Assembly (NCBI GenBank): GCA_938003835.1
Contig: CALKXJ010000022.1
Coordinates: 111,141 to 175,140 of the forward strand
Direction of reading: 5' to 3'
Source of the DNA: an uncultured Bryobacteraceae bacterium
GTDB lineage: Bacteria; Acidobacteriota; Terriglobia; Bryobacterales; Bryobacteraceae
DNA: 64,000 bases
Shown here: positions 21,553 through 29,858 of the stretch, in pieces
How the letters are laid out: each line of letters opens with the position of its first letter
How positions within the stretch are numbered: the first letter of the stretch is position 1
Position numbers and translations under genes: made by a program
Notes under the pieces: generated by a model
The model's input: only the letters and a program-made list of their open reading frames with translations
Databases searched by the model: none
Told to the model about the DNA's origin: nothing

Positions 21553-22340
21553 CAGGAAGCTCCTATGGCCATCGACTGAGGCCGGGGCTGCGCCGGCGCT
21601 AGCCACATCAGGCGACGATCGGTCCGAGCCAGCGCGAGCACGGACACCCGCTCGGCACCGGCGCGTTTCAAGGCCGCGGCGCAGGCACCGGCGGTGGCGC
21701 CGGTGGTAAAGACGTCATCGACGAGCAGGAGGCGCCGGCCTTCCAGCGGGATCCGCCGGCGCACCTCGAAGGCGCCGGCAACGTTCCGTCGGCGTTCGGC
21801 ATTGCTCAATCCGGCCTGCGGCGGCGTCGCGCGCCGGCGCCGCACCGCCTCGAGCACGGGGATTCCGGTACGGCGGCTCAGCGCCTCGGCGAGCAGCTTC
21901 GCCTGGTTGAAGCCTCGCTGCCACCGTTTGCGCCAGTGAAGCGGCATCGGCACAATGCCGTCGAAGCGCTCCTGGCGCGGCAGCGCCGCGAGCAGCAACT
22001 CCGCCAGCGGCCCCGCGAGCGTCCGGATGCCGTCGTACTTGAATAAGTGGATTAGTTGCCGAAGCGTTCCCTCGTACGCTCCGTAGGCGTATGCCGCGTC
22101 GAAGCCGGTGAGACCGCGCCGGCAGAGCGCGCAGCGGCCTTGCTCATCGAGCGGATGAGGATTGACGAAGGGAGCACGGCAGCAGGCGCAGAAATACTCG
22201 GCGTTCAAAGGTTCCGGAGCGGCCAGGCAGCTCGGGCAAACCGGAACGCGCGAAACCTGGTCGAGGGGTTTGCCGCAGACGCGGCAGTCATCGGGAAAAA
22301 GCAGCGTAAAGAGGGACCGCCCTGCCGCACGAAGCGCCAC
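21552..22340 (-). CDS. comF: ComF-family amidophosphoribosyltransferase-like protein
   Basis: A 262-residue protein with N-terminal zinc-finger cysteines ([20 protein letters not shown]) and a C-terminal phosphoribosyltransferase domain. The PRPP loop is [18 protein letters not shown] near residue 220, and [13 protein letters not shown] and [17 protein letters not shown] are typical ComF features. ComF acts in DNA uptake during transformation in several species. It begins with GTG at 22340 and is followed by the HNH gene, overlapping by one base. The pair suggests a DNA uptake or repair role, an inference. Confidence 0.9.
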   Translation of the reverse strand: MALRAAGRSLFTLLFPDDCRVCGKPLDQVSRVPVCPSCLAAPEPLNAEYFCACCRAPFVNPHPLDEQGRCALCRRGLTGFDAAYAYGAYEGTLRQLIHLFKYDGIRTLAGPLAELLLAALPRQERFDGIVPMPLHWRKRWQRGFNQAKLLAEALSRRTGIPVLEAVRRRRATPPQAGLSNAERRRNVAGAFEVRRRIPLEGRRLLLVDDVFTTGATAGACAAALKRAGAERVSVLALARTDRRLMWLAPAQPRPQSMAIGAS

Positions 22341-22471
22341 CCAGCCGGGCGGCTCAACCGGTGTTGCGGTGCGTCTACTGGAGAAGACTCACCTCCACTA
22401 ACACCCCTATTCTACAATGAGGCAGGCCGCAGGAATTAGAACCGGGCAGAGCGTGCGCCATCTATAAAAAT

Positions 22472-23296
22472 ATGATTACGGCGCCTCCCCACATATGGAC
22501 GGCTCTGAGTGCCGACCAGGCGCTGGTCACGGGCGCCCTGGAGCGGCTGCTCGACCGGCACGCTCCCGGTTCAGGAGTCGTCCACCAGGCGATGCGCTAC
22601 GCCGTACTCGGACACGGCCAGCGCATCCGTCCGGTGCTCTCCCTGCGAGTCGCGCGCGCTGTCGGCGGAGCCCTGGACTTGGCGCTCCGGGCGGGCATCT
22701 CCGTCGAGCTCCTGCACGCTGCCTCGCTTGTCATCGATGACTTGCCGTGCATGGACGATGCCGAGACCCGCCGTGAGCTTCCCACCGTCCATCGGACCTT
22801 CGGGGAGGCTACGGCCGTGCTGGCCGCCATCGCCCTGGTGGCGCTGGCCGCACGCCTGCCGCTCGTTGAGGAGGCGCCGGCCTCGGCCCGTCCCCGCCTC
22901 ATCGACTTTGCTCAGCGGCTTCTCGGCACCCTGGATTGCTCCGAGCTGATCGCCGGTCAGGCGCTCGACCTCGAGCTAGATTCAGGCGCGACGCGACCGT
23001 CCGCGGAAACCTTGGCCGCCCTGAAGACGGCGCCGTTGTTCGCCCTGGCGGCCCGGGCAGGTCTCGTCGGAGCCGCACCGGACCAGGCGGCGGAAACCGA
23101 CCTGGTATCCTTCGGCGCCGAATTCGGCGTGGCCTTTCAGTTAGTTGACGACTATCGGGACGGCGAACTCGCCGATCCGGCGCCGGCGCACCGGCGCCTG
23201 GAGGCGGCCCGGCGTTGGCTGGCGCCGTACGGGGAGGCCGCTTCCGGTCTCAATGAGCTCGTGAACTGGCTGGCGAGCCGGATTCGCCCCCGCTAG
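22472..23296 (+). CDS. crtE: Geranylgeranyl/farnesyl diphosphate synthase
   Basis: A 274-residue short-chain polyprenyl synthase. The first Asp-rich motif is DDLPCMDD and the second is QLVDDYRDGE; RIRPVLSLRVA and FGEATAVL match the family. It condenses IPP units to GGPP, the input for CrtB in the neighbouring operon. The usual Gly after the second Asp motif region (RRGxPT in relatives) reads RRELPTVH here, which is odd. The 3' end overlaps the divergently read cruF end by 47 bp, both stops lying within each other. There is no strong ribosome binding site upstream of the ATG. Confidence 0.88.
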   Translation: MITAPPHIWTALSADQALVTGALERLLDRHAPGSGVVHQAMRYAVLGHGQRIRPVLSLRVARAVGGALDLALRAGISVELLHAASLVIDDLPCMDDAETRRELPTVHRTFGEATAVLAAIALVALAARLPLVEEAPASARPRLIDFAQRLLGTLDCSELIAGQALDLELDSGATRPSAETLAALKTAPLFALAARAGLVGAAPDQAAETDLVSFGAEFGVAFQLVDDYRDGELADPAPAHRRLEAARRWLAPYGEAASGLNELVNWLASRIRPR

Positions 23297-24017
23297 CCGG
23301 CCCCCACTGCGGGCGGGGTCCCCGTCTCAAAGCCGCCTCCAGAGCCACCAGCGCGAAAGCAACCCCGCTCGCCAGCCAGAGGCCGTGCGCCCCAGCCAGA
23401 AAGCCGAAAAACAGCACCACGCTCCGTCCCACGCGCACCGTGGTGGGCCCGGCGACATTCGCTCGCCCTCCGGAAGCCAGCAAAACCGCGCTCACCAGGA
23501 ACCAGCCTGCGAAGTTCGACAGCGGGATTTGATAGTAGGGCCCGGAGCTGCTCCATCGCCAGAAGTCCAACGCGGCGGTCGCCACCGGGTCGATCGCCAG
23601 GTCGATCGCCGTCATCCAGGCGGCGCCGGCTGCGATGGCGCCGACGCCCGTCCAGCCGATCCGGGCGAGCAGCGCTTTCACGTAAGCGATCAGGATCACC
23701 CAGGCGCAGAACATCGCTACGGGGACCCCGGCCAGTTGCGGCTGCAATACCGGTGTGTAGGAATACGACCCGAAGGGGATTCCGGTTCTCGAGCCCAGCA
23801 GTTCGACGAGAAACCCGGCCAGGCCGACGCCGGCCAGCCAGCGCCTCGCGCCCGGCTCGGCCAGCAGCACCAGGGCTGCCGCGCAGGCCAGGAACGCCGG
23901 CGCGCTCCAGCCCGATCCCTCGGGCGTCTGGCGCCAGAGCCAGTGCGAAACCACGCCTCCCAACCACAGCACGGCATAGATGGCGGTCAAGATCGCAATC
24001 CACCTTCGGGTTCCCAC
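23250..24017 (-). CDS. cruF: Carotenoid 1',2'-hydratase-type membrane protein (CruF family)
   Basis: A 255-residue membrane protein of the CruF/bisanhydrobacterioruberin hydratase family (DUF422). Family blocks are VELLGSRTGIPFGSYSYT, VAMFCAWVILIAYV, MTAIDLAIDPVA and YYQIPLSNFAGWF. It adds water to a psi end group of lycopene- or gamma-carotene-like carotenoids to give a tertiary hydroxyl. It starts with GTG directly after the TGA of the upstream desaturase gene, with GGAGG at 6 nt. It is the last gene of the carotenoid operon; its tail overlaps crtE. Confidence 0.88.
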   Translation of the reverse strand: MGTRRWIAILTAIYAVLWLGGVVSHWLWRQTPEGSGWSAPAFLACAAALVLLAEPGARRWLAGVGLAGFLVELLGSRTGIPFGSYSYTPVLQPQLAGVPVAMFCAWVILIAYVKALLARIGWTGVGAIAAGAAWMTAIDLAIDPVATAALDFWRWSSSGPYYQIPLSNFAGWFLVSAVLLASGGRANVAGPTTVRVGRSVVLFFGFLAGAHGLWLASGVAFALVALEAALRRGPRPQWGPASGGESGSPASSRAH

Positions 24018-25472
24018 TCAGCTCCTCCGGGCGTCCGCCATCACCAGCGCCGCCGTCATCTGGGCCGATAGCAAAACCATCGGGACCCCGCCGCCGGGAT
24101 GGAAGCTCCCGCCGGCGCAGTACAGACCCGCGAACCGGGGCGATCGGTTCGGCGGCCGCAGGAATGCTCGTCGCCAGCCGTGCGAGTTGTCCCCATAGAT
24201 GGCCCCGCCAGGCGCCAGGTAGCGCTCGGCGAACCGGCCGGGATGCCAGATCTGGCACACCTCGGCGGCGCGCTCGAGATCGGGCAAGCCCGCGGTTCGC
24301 AAGCGCGCGAAGATGCGGCGGCGCGCCTCCCCGACGGCTGTCTCATTCCAGGACGCAACGCCGTCTGCCGGCGCATTGGCCATGATGAAGAGCGCTTGGC
24401 CTCCCGGCGGTGCGAGCGAGGCGTCGCGGGGAGCGTTGACATAGACGGTGGGATCGTCCGGAAAGCGCCGCTCGCCGAACAGCGCTCCGAACTCCGCCCG
24501 GTAATCCGCCGAGAAGACGACGGTGTGATGCTCGAGGCCGGCGGGCCTCTGGCGCAGACCGGCCAGCAGGACCACTCCGGAAAGGGATCGGCCTGCGGCC
24601 GGCGGCCTGGTTGGCAAGCCGAGCAGCCCGGGCAGAGCCGCCGAGTCCCCGTTGAAGATGACCACGTCCGCCTCGAGTCGCCCTCCGTCGCGAAACCTCG
24701 CGCCGCGGGCGCGCCGGCCCTCAAGCTCGATCCGAACCACCTCCACGCCGGGCAAGAGCTCGACGCCCCGCGCTTCGGCCAGCGCCACCAGACTTTCGAC
24801 AATGCGGTACATCCCGCCCTTGACGTACCAGGCGCCGAAAGCGTGCTCCAGGTAGGGAATGACAAGCAGCGTCGCCGGGCAGAGATAGGGCGAGGAACCG
24901 ACGTAGGTCGGGTAGCGAAGGAAGATGCGGCGCAGATAATCGCTCCGGATGAACCGCTCTACGGTGCGCGCATAGTTTCCCCAGGCGTGCCGGAGCGGCA
25001 AGTGGCGCAGGGCCCCGAGCGGAGGCAGACGCGGCGGGACCAGCGGGTGGCTGCGGAAAAAGGTCAGCTCGGAGAGGCGGAAGATCCGCTCGCCCAGGCG
25101 GTGGAGAGTCTCGACTCCGGTGGCGTCCTCGGGGAAGAGGCGGCGCACCGCCTCCCGCCACGCTTCCCAGCGCGCCGGAACGGTCAGCCGGAAGCCGTCC
25201 GGATAGACGTATTCGGCGTGGGGATCGAGCGGGATGAGCTCGAGGTGTTCTTCGAGGCGCTCGCCGAGGTCGTTAAACAACCGCCGCAGCAGGTCCGGCA
25301 TGGTCAGCAGCGTGGGTCCCGTGTCGAAACGGTAGCCGGCCGCCTCCCAACGGTTCATCTTGCCGCCGAAGCCCGCTCCGTTGTCGCAGAGCGTGACGTC
25401 GCAGCCGGCGGCGCGGAGCCGCAAGGCCACTGCCAGGCCGCCGAGGCCGCCGCCGATGACCAGCACCCTCAT
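24018..25472 (-). CDS. Second phytoene desaturase-family enzyme (CrtD/CrtI-like)
   Basis: A 484-residue FAD enzyme of the CrtI/CrtD family. The dinucleotide site is MRVLVIGGGLGGLAVALRLR; RFDTGPTLLTMPDLL and the C-terminal GLYCAGGSFHPGGGVPMV are the family signatures. With CrtI encoded just upstream, this second copy is more likely a C-3,4 desaturase (CrtD-like) or another end-group modifying enzyme, an inference. The ATG at 25472 overlaps the glycosyltransferase stop as ATGA; longer frames upstream lie in that gene. Confidence 0.85.
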   Translation of the reverse strand: MRVLVIGGGLGGLAVALRLRAAGCDVTLCDNGAGFGGKMNRWEAAGYRFDTGPTLLTMPDLLRRLFNDLGERLEEHLELIPLDPHAEYVYPDGFRLTVPARWEAWREAVRRLFPEDATGVETLHRLGERIFRLSELTFFRSHPLVPPRLPPLGALRHLPLRHAWGNYARTVERFIRSDYLRRIFLRYPTYVGSSPYLCPATLLVIPYLEHAFGAWYVKGGMYRIVESLVALAEARGVELLPGVEVVRIELEGRRARGARFRDGGRLEADVVIFNGDSAALPGLLGLPTRPPAAGRSLSGVVLLAGLRQRPAGLEHHTVVFSADYRAEFGALFGERRFPDDPTVYVNAPRDASLAPPGGQALFIMANAPADGVASWNETAVGEARRRIFARLRTAGLPDLERAAEVCQIWHPGRFAERYLAPGGAIYGDNSHGWRRAFLRPPNRSPRFAGLYCAGGSFHPGGGVPMVLLSAQMTAALVMADARRS

Positions 25473-26542
25473 GCGGGCCGGTACCTCCGCCCCTTCCATT
25501 CGACGCCCGCCCCGTGGCGGAAATGCCACCAGCTCGAAAGCCCGACGAAGAGGAGCACCAGCTCAGACGCGGGATGGAGCAGGACGCTCCAGATAGGATG
25601 CCGGAAGCGCAAGGCGAGCATGAAGCGCGCGGCGAGCACGGCGCCGGCCGCCGGCCAGACGCCGGCGAGAAACGGCCCGAGGAGGAAGAGCGCGTGAAAG
25701 GCCAGGAAGATCCAGAAGGAGGCCTCCGAGCGAAACGCGGGATAGAAATTCTTCTCGAAGCCGCGCCGGATCGCGCCGAAAGATTCGTACATGCGCGTGC
25801 GGACGACGTCTTGCCCGTCCAGGCACAGAGAGCGCTCTCCGCAGCGCCGCCACTGGCGGGCGAGCAAGGTATCTTCGAACAGCTCCGCCCGCACCGCGGC
25901 ATGCCCTCCGACGCGCTCGTAAGCGTCCCTGCGCGCCAGCATCAGCGCTCCATGCGCCAGCCCGAGCGAGGCATCGAGCGGCCGCCGGATCGCGAGCGGA
26001 GCCGGATACAGCGTGAGGACCACGAAGTTGAGCATCGGCATCAGCAGCTTCTCGGCGAAGCCGCGCATGTCGAGGCCGGGCCAGCCGGCCAACAGCGTCA
26101 CTCCGCGTCGCTCGGCTTCAGCTAGCAAGCCCCCCACGGCTTCCGGCGCCAGCCTGGCGTCGGCGTCGAGGAACAGCAGCCACGGCGAGGCAGCCGCCTG
26201 GGCGAGCGTGTGGCAGGCGAAGGTCTTGCCGCGCCAACCCGGAGGCAGAGGCTGCGGGGCGAGATAGCGGACCCGCGCATCACGCCCGGCGTAGCGGGCG
26301 ACGACGGCGGCGGTGGCGTCCTCGGAGTGATCGTCGTAGACGAGCACCTCGGCCACTGCCGGTTGCGCCAGCACGGCCTCGAGACAATCCGGCAGGTTCT
26401 TTTCCTCGTTGCGCGCCGGGATGAGCACAGAAACCGGCTCCAGGCGCCGCGGCGTTTCAGGCCGCAAGCGCGGCCAGAAGAGGACATTGAACGCCACCAG
26501 CGCCGCGACCGACGCGGCGACGATGATCACGAGCAACGTCAA
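25469..26542 (-). CDS. Membrane glycosyltransferase family 2, carotenoid cluster
   Basis: A 357-residue GT2 enzyme with an N-terminal membrane helix (LLVIIVAASVAALVAFNVLF), a GT-A domain (SVLIPARNEEKNLPDCLEAV, the metal site LFLDADARL, and ELFEDTLLARQW), and about three C-terminal membrane helices. It resembles the glycosyltransferases CrtQ/CruC that add a sugar to carotenoid hydroxyl groups. I take the TTG at 26542, which overlaps the TGA of the upstream gene and has AAGGAGG 6 nt before it. Its likely acceptor is the tertiary hydroxyl made by CruF. Confidence 0.82.
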   Translation of the reverse strand: MTLLVIIVAASVAALVAFNVLFWPRLRPETPRRLEPVSVLIPARNEEKNLPDCLEAVLAQPAVAEVLVYDDHSEDATAAVVARYAGRDARVRYLAPQPLPPGWRGKTFACHTLAQAAASPWLLFLDADARLAPEAVGGLLAEAERRGVTLLAGWPGLDMRGFAEKLLMPMLNFVVLTLYPAPLAIRRPLDASLGLAHGALMLARRDAYERVGGHAAVRAELFEDTLLARQWRRCGERSLCLDGQDVVRTRMYESFGAIRRGFEKNFYPAFRSEASFWIFLAFHALFLLGPFLAGVWPAAGAVLAARFMLALRFRHPIWSVLLHPASELVLLFVGLSSWWHFRHGAGVEWKGRRYRPA

Positions 26543-27339
26543 CCGGCGCCTCCTTGCCCGGGACTGACGGCGCCGGTTCGAACCGGCACGTTCGTGCCGA
26601 AGGCGTAACGGGCCACGGTCTCGGGCGCCTCGAGAATCGGCAGGTGCCCCGCGCCGGAAATGACCCGCACGCGTGCCTGTGGCCAGATGCCCGCGAAGAT
26701 CTGCGCGGACCGGCGCACGGCCCCGAAGGTTCGCTCCCCGTGGAGGATGTCGATGGGCAACGCCAGGGGCGCGAACTGCTCCGGACCCTCGATTTGGCGC
26801 AACAAGCGCAGATAGGCCCGCGCAATCCCGGCCGAGCGCGCGGTAAAACCCTCGGTGAGGTTGGTTTCGGGCCGCCGGTTGGCGGCCAGCGCCGCGTTCA
26901 CCACCCAACGACCTACCGGGTTGCCAAAGGCCACGGCGAAGGCGTAGTGACCGATCGACTCGGAAACAAAGACACGGAAGTACCAGGGCCAGTAGGCGAA
27001 CGGATCGATGAGCACCAGGCGTTCCAGGCGCGAGATCTCTCCGGATGCGAGCAGCCGCATCGCGGTCGCGAGGCCCAGCAGCGCGCCGCTGCAATTGCCA
27101 ATGAGCACGAGCGACGGCCGCGCCAGCTCGCTCACCAGTTCGGCCAGCTCTCCAGCAACCGTATCCAGGCGCCAGGACTTCGGCGGGGGTGTGGCGCCGC
27201 AGCCGGGCAGGTCCGGAGCCAAGAGCGTGGCGCCTGCGGGCAGGTGGGGCACCAGCGGGTCGAAGGTGCGGTGGTCGCCGCTCCAGCCGTGTAGGCCAAG
27301 AAAGACCCGCGGCCCGGCCCCGTGCCGTTCAACGTGCAT
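26539..27339 (-). CDS. Alpha/beta-hydrolase-fold protein with predicted Cys nucleophile
   Basis: A 266-residue alpha/beta-hydrolase-fold protein (LGLHGWSGDHRTFDPLVPHL, LLAPDLPGCGATPP, GAGHLPILEAPETVARYA with the catalytic His). The nucleophile elbow reads GNCSG (IGNCSGALLG), so the G-x-nucleophile-x-G position is Cys83 rather than Ser. The usual acid position HGERD reads HGERT. A Cys elbow is known in PHA synthases and dienelactone hydrolases, where it favours acyl transfer or unusual hydrolysis. Placed between crtI and the glycosyltransferase with overlapping frames, it could acylate the carotenoid glycoside; that is inference. A TTG at 27348 is an alternative start. Confidence 0.82.
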   Translation of the reverse strand: MHVERHGAGPRVFLGLHGWSGDHRTFDPLVPHLPAGATLLAPDLPGCGATPPPKSWRLDTVAGELAELVSELARPSLVLIGNCSGALLGLATAMRLLASGEISRLERLVLIDPFAYWPWYFRVFVSESIGHYAFAVAFGNPVGRWVVNAALAANRRPETNLTEGFTARSAGIARAYLRLLRQIEGPEQFAPLALPIDILHGERTFGAVRRSAQIFAGIWPQARVRVISGAGHLPILEAPETVARYAFGTNVPVRTGAVSPGQGGAG

Positions 27340-28789
27340 GGGCGGCAATCCTCTGGGCCACTAGCTTTCCGCTGAGGGCCACCATCGGCAGCCCCGTGCC
27401 CGGGGTGGTGCTGGCGCCGCTGAAATACAGGCCGCGCACGCGCCGGCTGTAGTTGCGCGGCCGGAATGGCCCCATCTGCCCGAGCGTGTGCGCGGCGCCG
27501 AAGGCCGAGCCGTCGAACAGACCGAAGCGCTCGCTCCAGTCTTTGGGAGTGAGCACCCGTTCAGCCAGAATCTTCGTGGGATCGAGCTCCACGCCGGAGT
27601 CTCGCAGGCGGCGCAGGACGAACTCTCGCAGGCGCCCGCTCGCCTCGGCCCAGTCGATGGGGCCCAGGCGGCTGAGGAGCGGCAATGGCACGAGGACAAA
27701 CACTGGCCAGGCGCCCGGCGCGGAGACCTCGGGGTCGCTCGCGGCGGCAGCGGCGACGTAAAAGGCCGGCTCGGCGGGGATCCGGGCGCCGCGGTTGAGC
27801 TGATCGAAGGCGGCGCGATAGTCGCGCGGCAGGAAGATCGTGTGATGGCCCAGGCCCTCGGGCCGGTTCGCCACCGCCCAGTAGAAAGTGAGCACCGAGG
27901 GAGACATCTTGAGAGGCGGCGGAGGTTGTCCGACAAGCTCGGCGAGCGTCGCCGGCAGATCGAGGTTCGAAACCACGATCGGGCTCGCCTGGCGCCGCCC
28001 GTCCGCCAGGCGGACCCCCGTAACCCTGCCGTCTTCGATGAGGATGCGCTCGACGCGGCAACGGGTCTCGATGGTCACGCCCAGCTCGCGCGCCAGCGTT
28101 TGGATCGCCTCGATGAGCGCATAGATGCCGCCGCGGGGCAGCCACAGCCCGTGCGCCAGCTCGCCGTAGGGGAGTATGGAAAAAAGTCCGGGAAGCTCGA
28201 ACGGGGAACCACCGAGATACATGGCATAGGAGCCGAGCGCCTCCACGAGATACCGGGAACGAAAGAAGCGCCGGAGTTCGGCGTACATCGACCGCCACAG
28301 GGCGCATCGCACCAGCTCGCGCGCCCTGAGCGGGGCGAAATAGCGCAGCGGGTGGTCTTCGTTGCGCGGCACCAGCTTTTCGAAAGCGATGCGGAACTTC
28401 TCGCCGGCGTCGACCAGGAACGCGTCCAGCCGCCGGGCGGCGCCGGCTTCGATCTGCTCGAACTCTTCCCGGAGCCGCTCCAGGTCGCTTGAAAGCGTCA
28501 GGCGCGTGCCGTCCGGCCAGCGGTAGCTGAGGGTCGGCTCGATGCGGCGCAGCGCGACGGCGCCATGAAGATCTCGTCCGGCGGCGGAAAACAGCTCTTC
28601 GAAGACCCAGGGATAATTGAGGAGCGTCGGTCCGGTGTCGAAACGCAGGCCGCCGAGCTCGAGCCGGTTGGCACGGCCTCCCACGCCCGGGCCGGCCTCG
28701 AAGACCGTCACCCGGTGCCCGCGCAAACGAAGATGAATGGCCGCGCTCAAGCCGCCCAGCCCGGCGCCGATCACCGTCACTTCGTCCAC
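27329..28789 (-). CDS. crtI: Phytoene desaturase
   Basis: A 486-residue bacterial-type phytoene desaturase. The FAD site is VTVIGAGLGGLSAAIHLR; LRFDTGPTLLNYPWVFEELF, the LPRGGIYALIEAIQTLA segment, and the C-terminal GLYFSGASTTPGTGLPMV follow the family. It introduces the double bonds of lycopene from phytoene. It begins with GTG at 28789 with GGAGGT 5 nt before it. It lies 30 bp after crtB and overlaps the next gene by 11 bp. Confidence 0.92.
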   Translation of the reverse strand: MDEVTVIGAGLGGLSAAIHLRLRGHRVTVFEAGPGVGGRANRLELGGLRFDTGPTLLNYPWVFEELFSAAGRDLHGAVALRRIEPTLSYRWPDGTRLTLSSDLERLREEFEQIEAGAARRLDAFLVDAGEKFRIAFEKLVPRNEDHPLRYFAPLRARELVRCALWRSMYAELRRFFRSRYLVEALGSYAMYLGGSPFELPGLFSILPYGELAHGLWLPRGGIYALIEAIQTLARELGVTIETRCRVERILIEDGRVTGVRLADGRRQASPIVVSNLDLPATLAELVGQPPPPLKMSPSVLTFYWAVANRPEGLGHHTIFLPRDYRAAFDQLNRGARIPAEPAFYVAAAAASDPEVSAPGAWPVFVLVPLPLLSRLGPIDWAEASGRLREFVLRRLRDSGVELDPTKILAERVLTPKDWSERFGLFDGSAFGAAHTLGQMGPFRPRNYSRRVRGLYFSGASTTPGTGLPMVALSGKLVAQRIAAHAR

Positions 28790-28819
28790 CGCGCACCTCC
28801 CGGCGACGGCGCGTGAGGG

Positions 28820-29806
28820 TCAGAGCAGGCCGGCATAGGCCAGAGGCACGCGCCAATACTTGTCCGGCGGCAGGACGCGGAACTTCTCGATCGGGCTCAC
28901 CGAAAGACGGCGGCTGATGGGCGCCTGTTCGGTGAGGATGCGGCGGTTGAGCGCCTCGTAGACATCGATGCAGGCGGCAATGGCGGGCCGGCAACCGGGC
29001 GAGAATGCGTCGAGGTGCCGCCGCGCGAAGGCATAGCCCTGCCCGGCGTAACAGGCCACCTGCCGGATCACCCGGCGCAGGGCGGGCGCCGCCTCCGGGA
29101 GAAACCAGTCCTCGGCGGTCAAGCCTTCCGAGGCCAGCAGCTCGAGCGGCAAATAGAGCCGCCCGCGCAGGCGATCCTCGTGGACGTCGCGGACAAAGTT
29201 GGTCAACTGAAGCGCGATACCGAGCTCGCGGGCGCAGCGGAGCGCCTCCTCGAGCGACCTGCCCGCGGCGGCCCGATAGACGTGAGTGAGAAAGTATCCG
29301 ACGACAATCGCACTGCCGTAAACGTAATCGTCGATCAGACTCCGCATGGAGGCGAACGGCGCGGGGCGAACGTCGCGGCGCATGGCGGCTAGGAACGCCA
29401 GGTAATGCTCGACGGGGATCTCGTGCCGGCACACCACCTCGGTGAAGCCGCAAAGGATCCACGGTATGCCGGCGTCCAGCCGGGCTTTGAGGTGCGGCTC
29501 GCGCATTCCCTCCAAGTAAGATTGCTGCCACGCATCAAGAAGCGCAATCTTTTCGCCGGCCGGGTAACTGAAGGTATCGACGATTTCATCGGGGTAGCGG
29601 ACGGCGGCGTAGATCACCTCGACGGCGGCGCGCTCGCGCGGGGGAAGAAACCGCGTGACGAGAAAGAAACTGCTGCTATACTTGCGCAGGATTGTCCGCG
29701 AGGAGGAGACAATCAGCCGCCAGATCACCTCCTCCGAAGCGGCCGAAGCGGCGGCTCCTCGGACACGCTCCTCGAGCTCGCGCCAGCGGGCGGGACTCCA
29801 GACCAC
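28820..29806 (-). CDS. crtB: Phytoene synthase
   Basis: A 328-residue squalene/phytoene synthase. The first Asp-rich motif is in YAAVRYPDEIVDTF, the second in LQLTNFVRDVHEDRLRGRLYLP. RKYSSSFFLVTRFLPP and GSAIVVGYFLTHVY are typical. It joins two GGPP to phytoene, the committed step. GTG at 29806 is used; the ribosome binding site there is poor, so the true start could be slightly downstream. It heads the minus-strand carotenoid operon. Confidence 0.92.
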   Translation of the reverse strand: MVWSPARWRELEERVRGAAASAASEEVIWRLIVSSSRTILRKYSSSFFLVTRFLPPRERAAVEVIYAAVRYPDEIVDTFSYPAGEKIALLDAWQQSYLEGMREPHLKARLDAGIPWILCGFTEVVCRHEIPVEHYLAFLAAMRRDVRPAPFASMRSLIDDYVYGSAIVVGYFLTHVYRAAAGRSLEEALRCARELGIALQLTNFVRDVHEDRLRGRLYLPLELLASEGLTAEDWFLPEAAPALRRVIRQVACYAGQGYAFARRHLDAFSPGCRPAIAACIDVYEALNRRILTEQAPISRRLSVSPIEKFRVLPPDKYWRVPLAYAGLL

Positions 29807-29858
29807 CTTCTCAGGCTATCAAATCCCCTCAGAGCGGCCGAGCGCGCCCGGCTTGCCG

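Noticed and set aside
24099..25697. 532-codon plus-strand open frame opposite the second desaturase
   Set aside because: Shadow of a gene with a clear FAD site and family ends.
27561..29531. 656-codon minus-strand open frame overlapping crtB and crtI in another frame
   Set aside because: Arg/Ala-rich product in a different frame of two certain genes.
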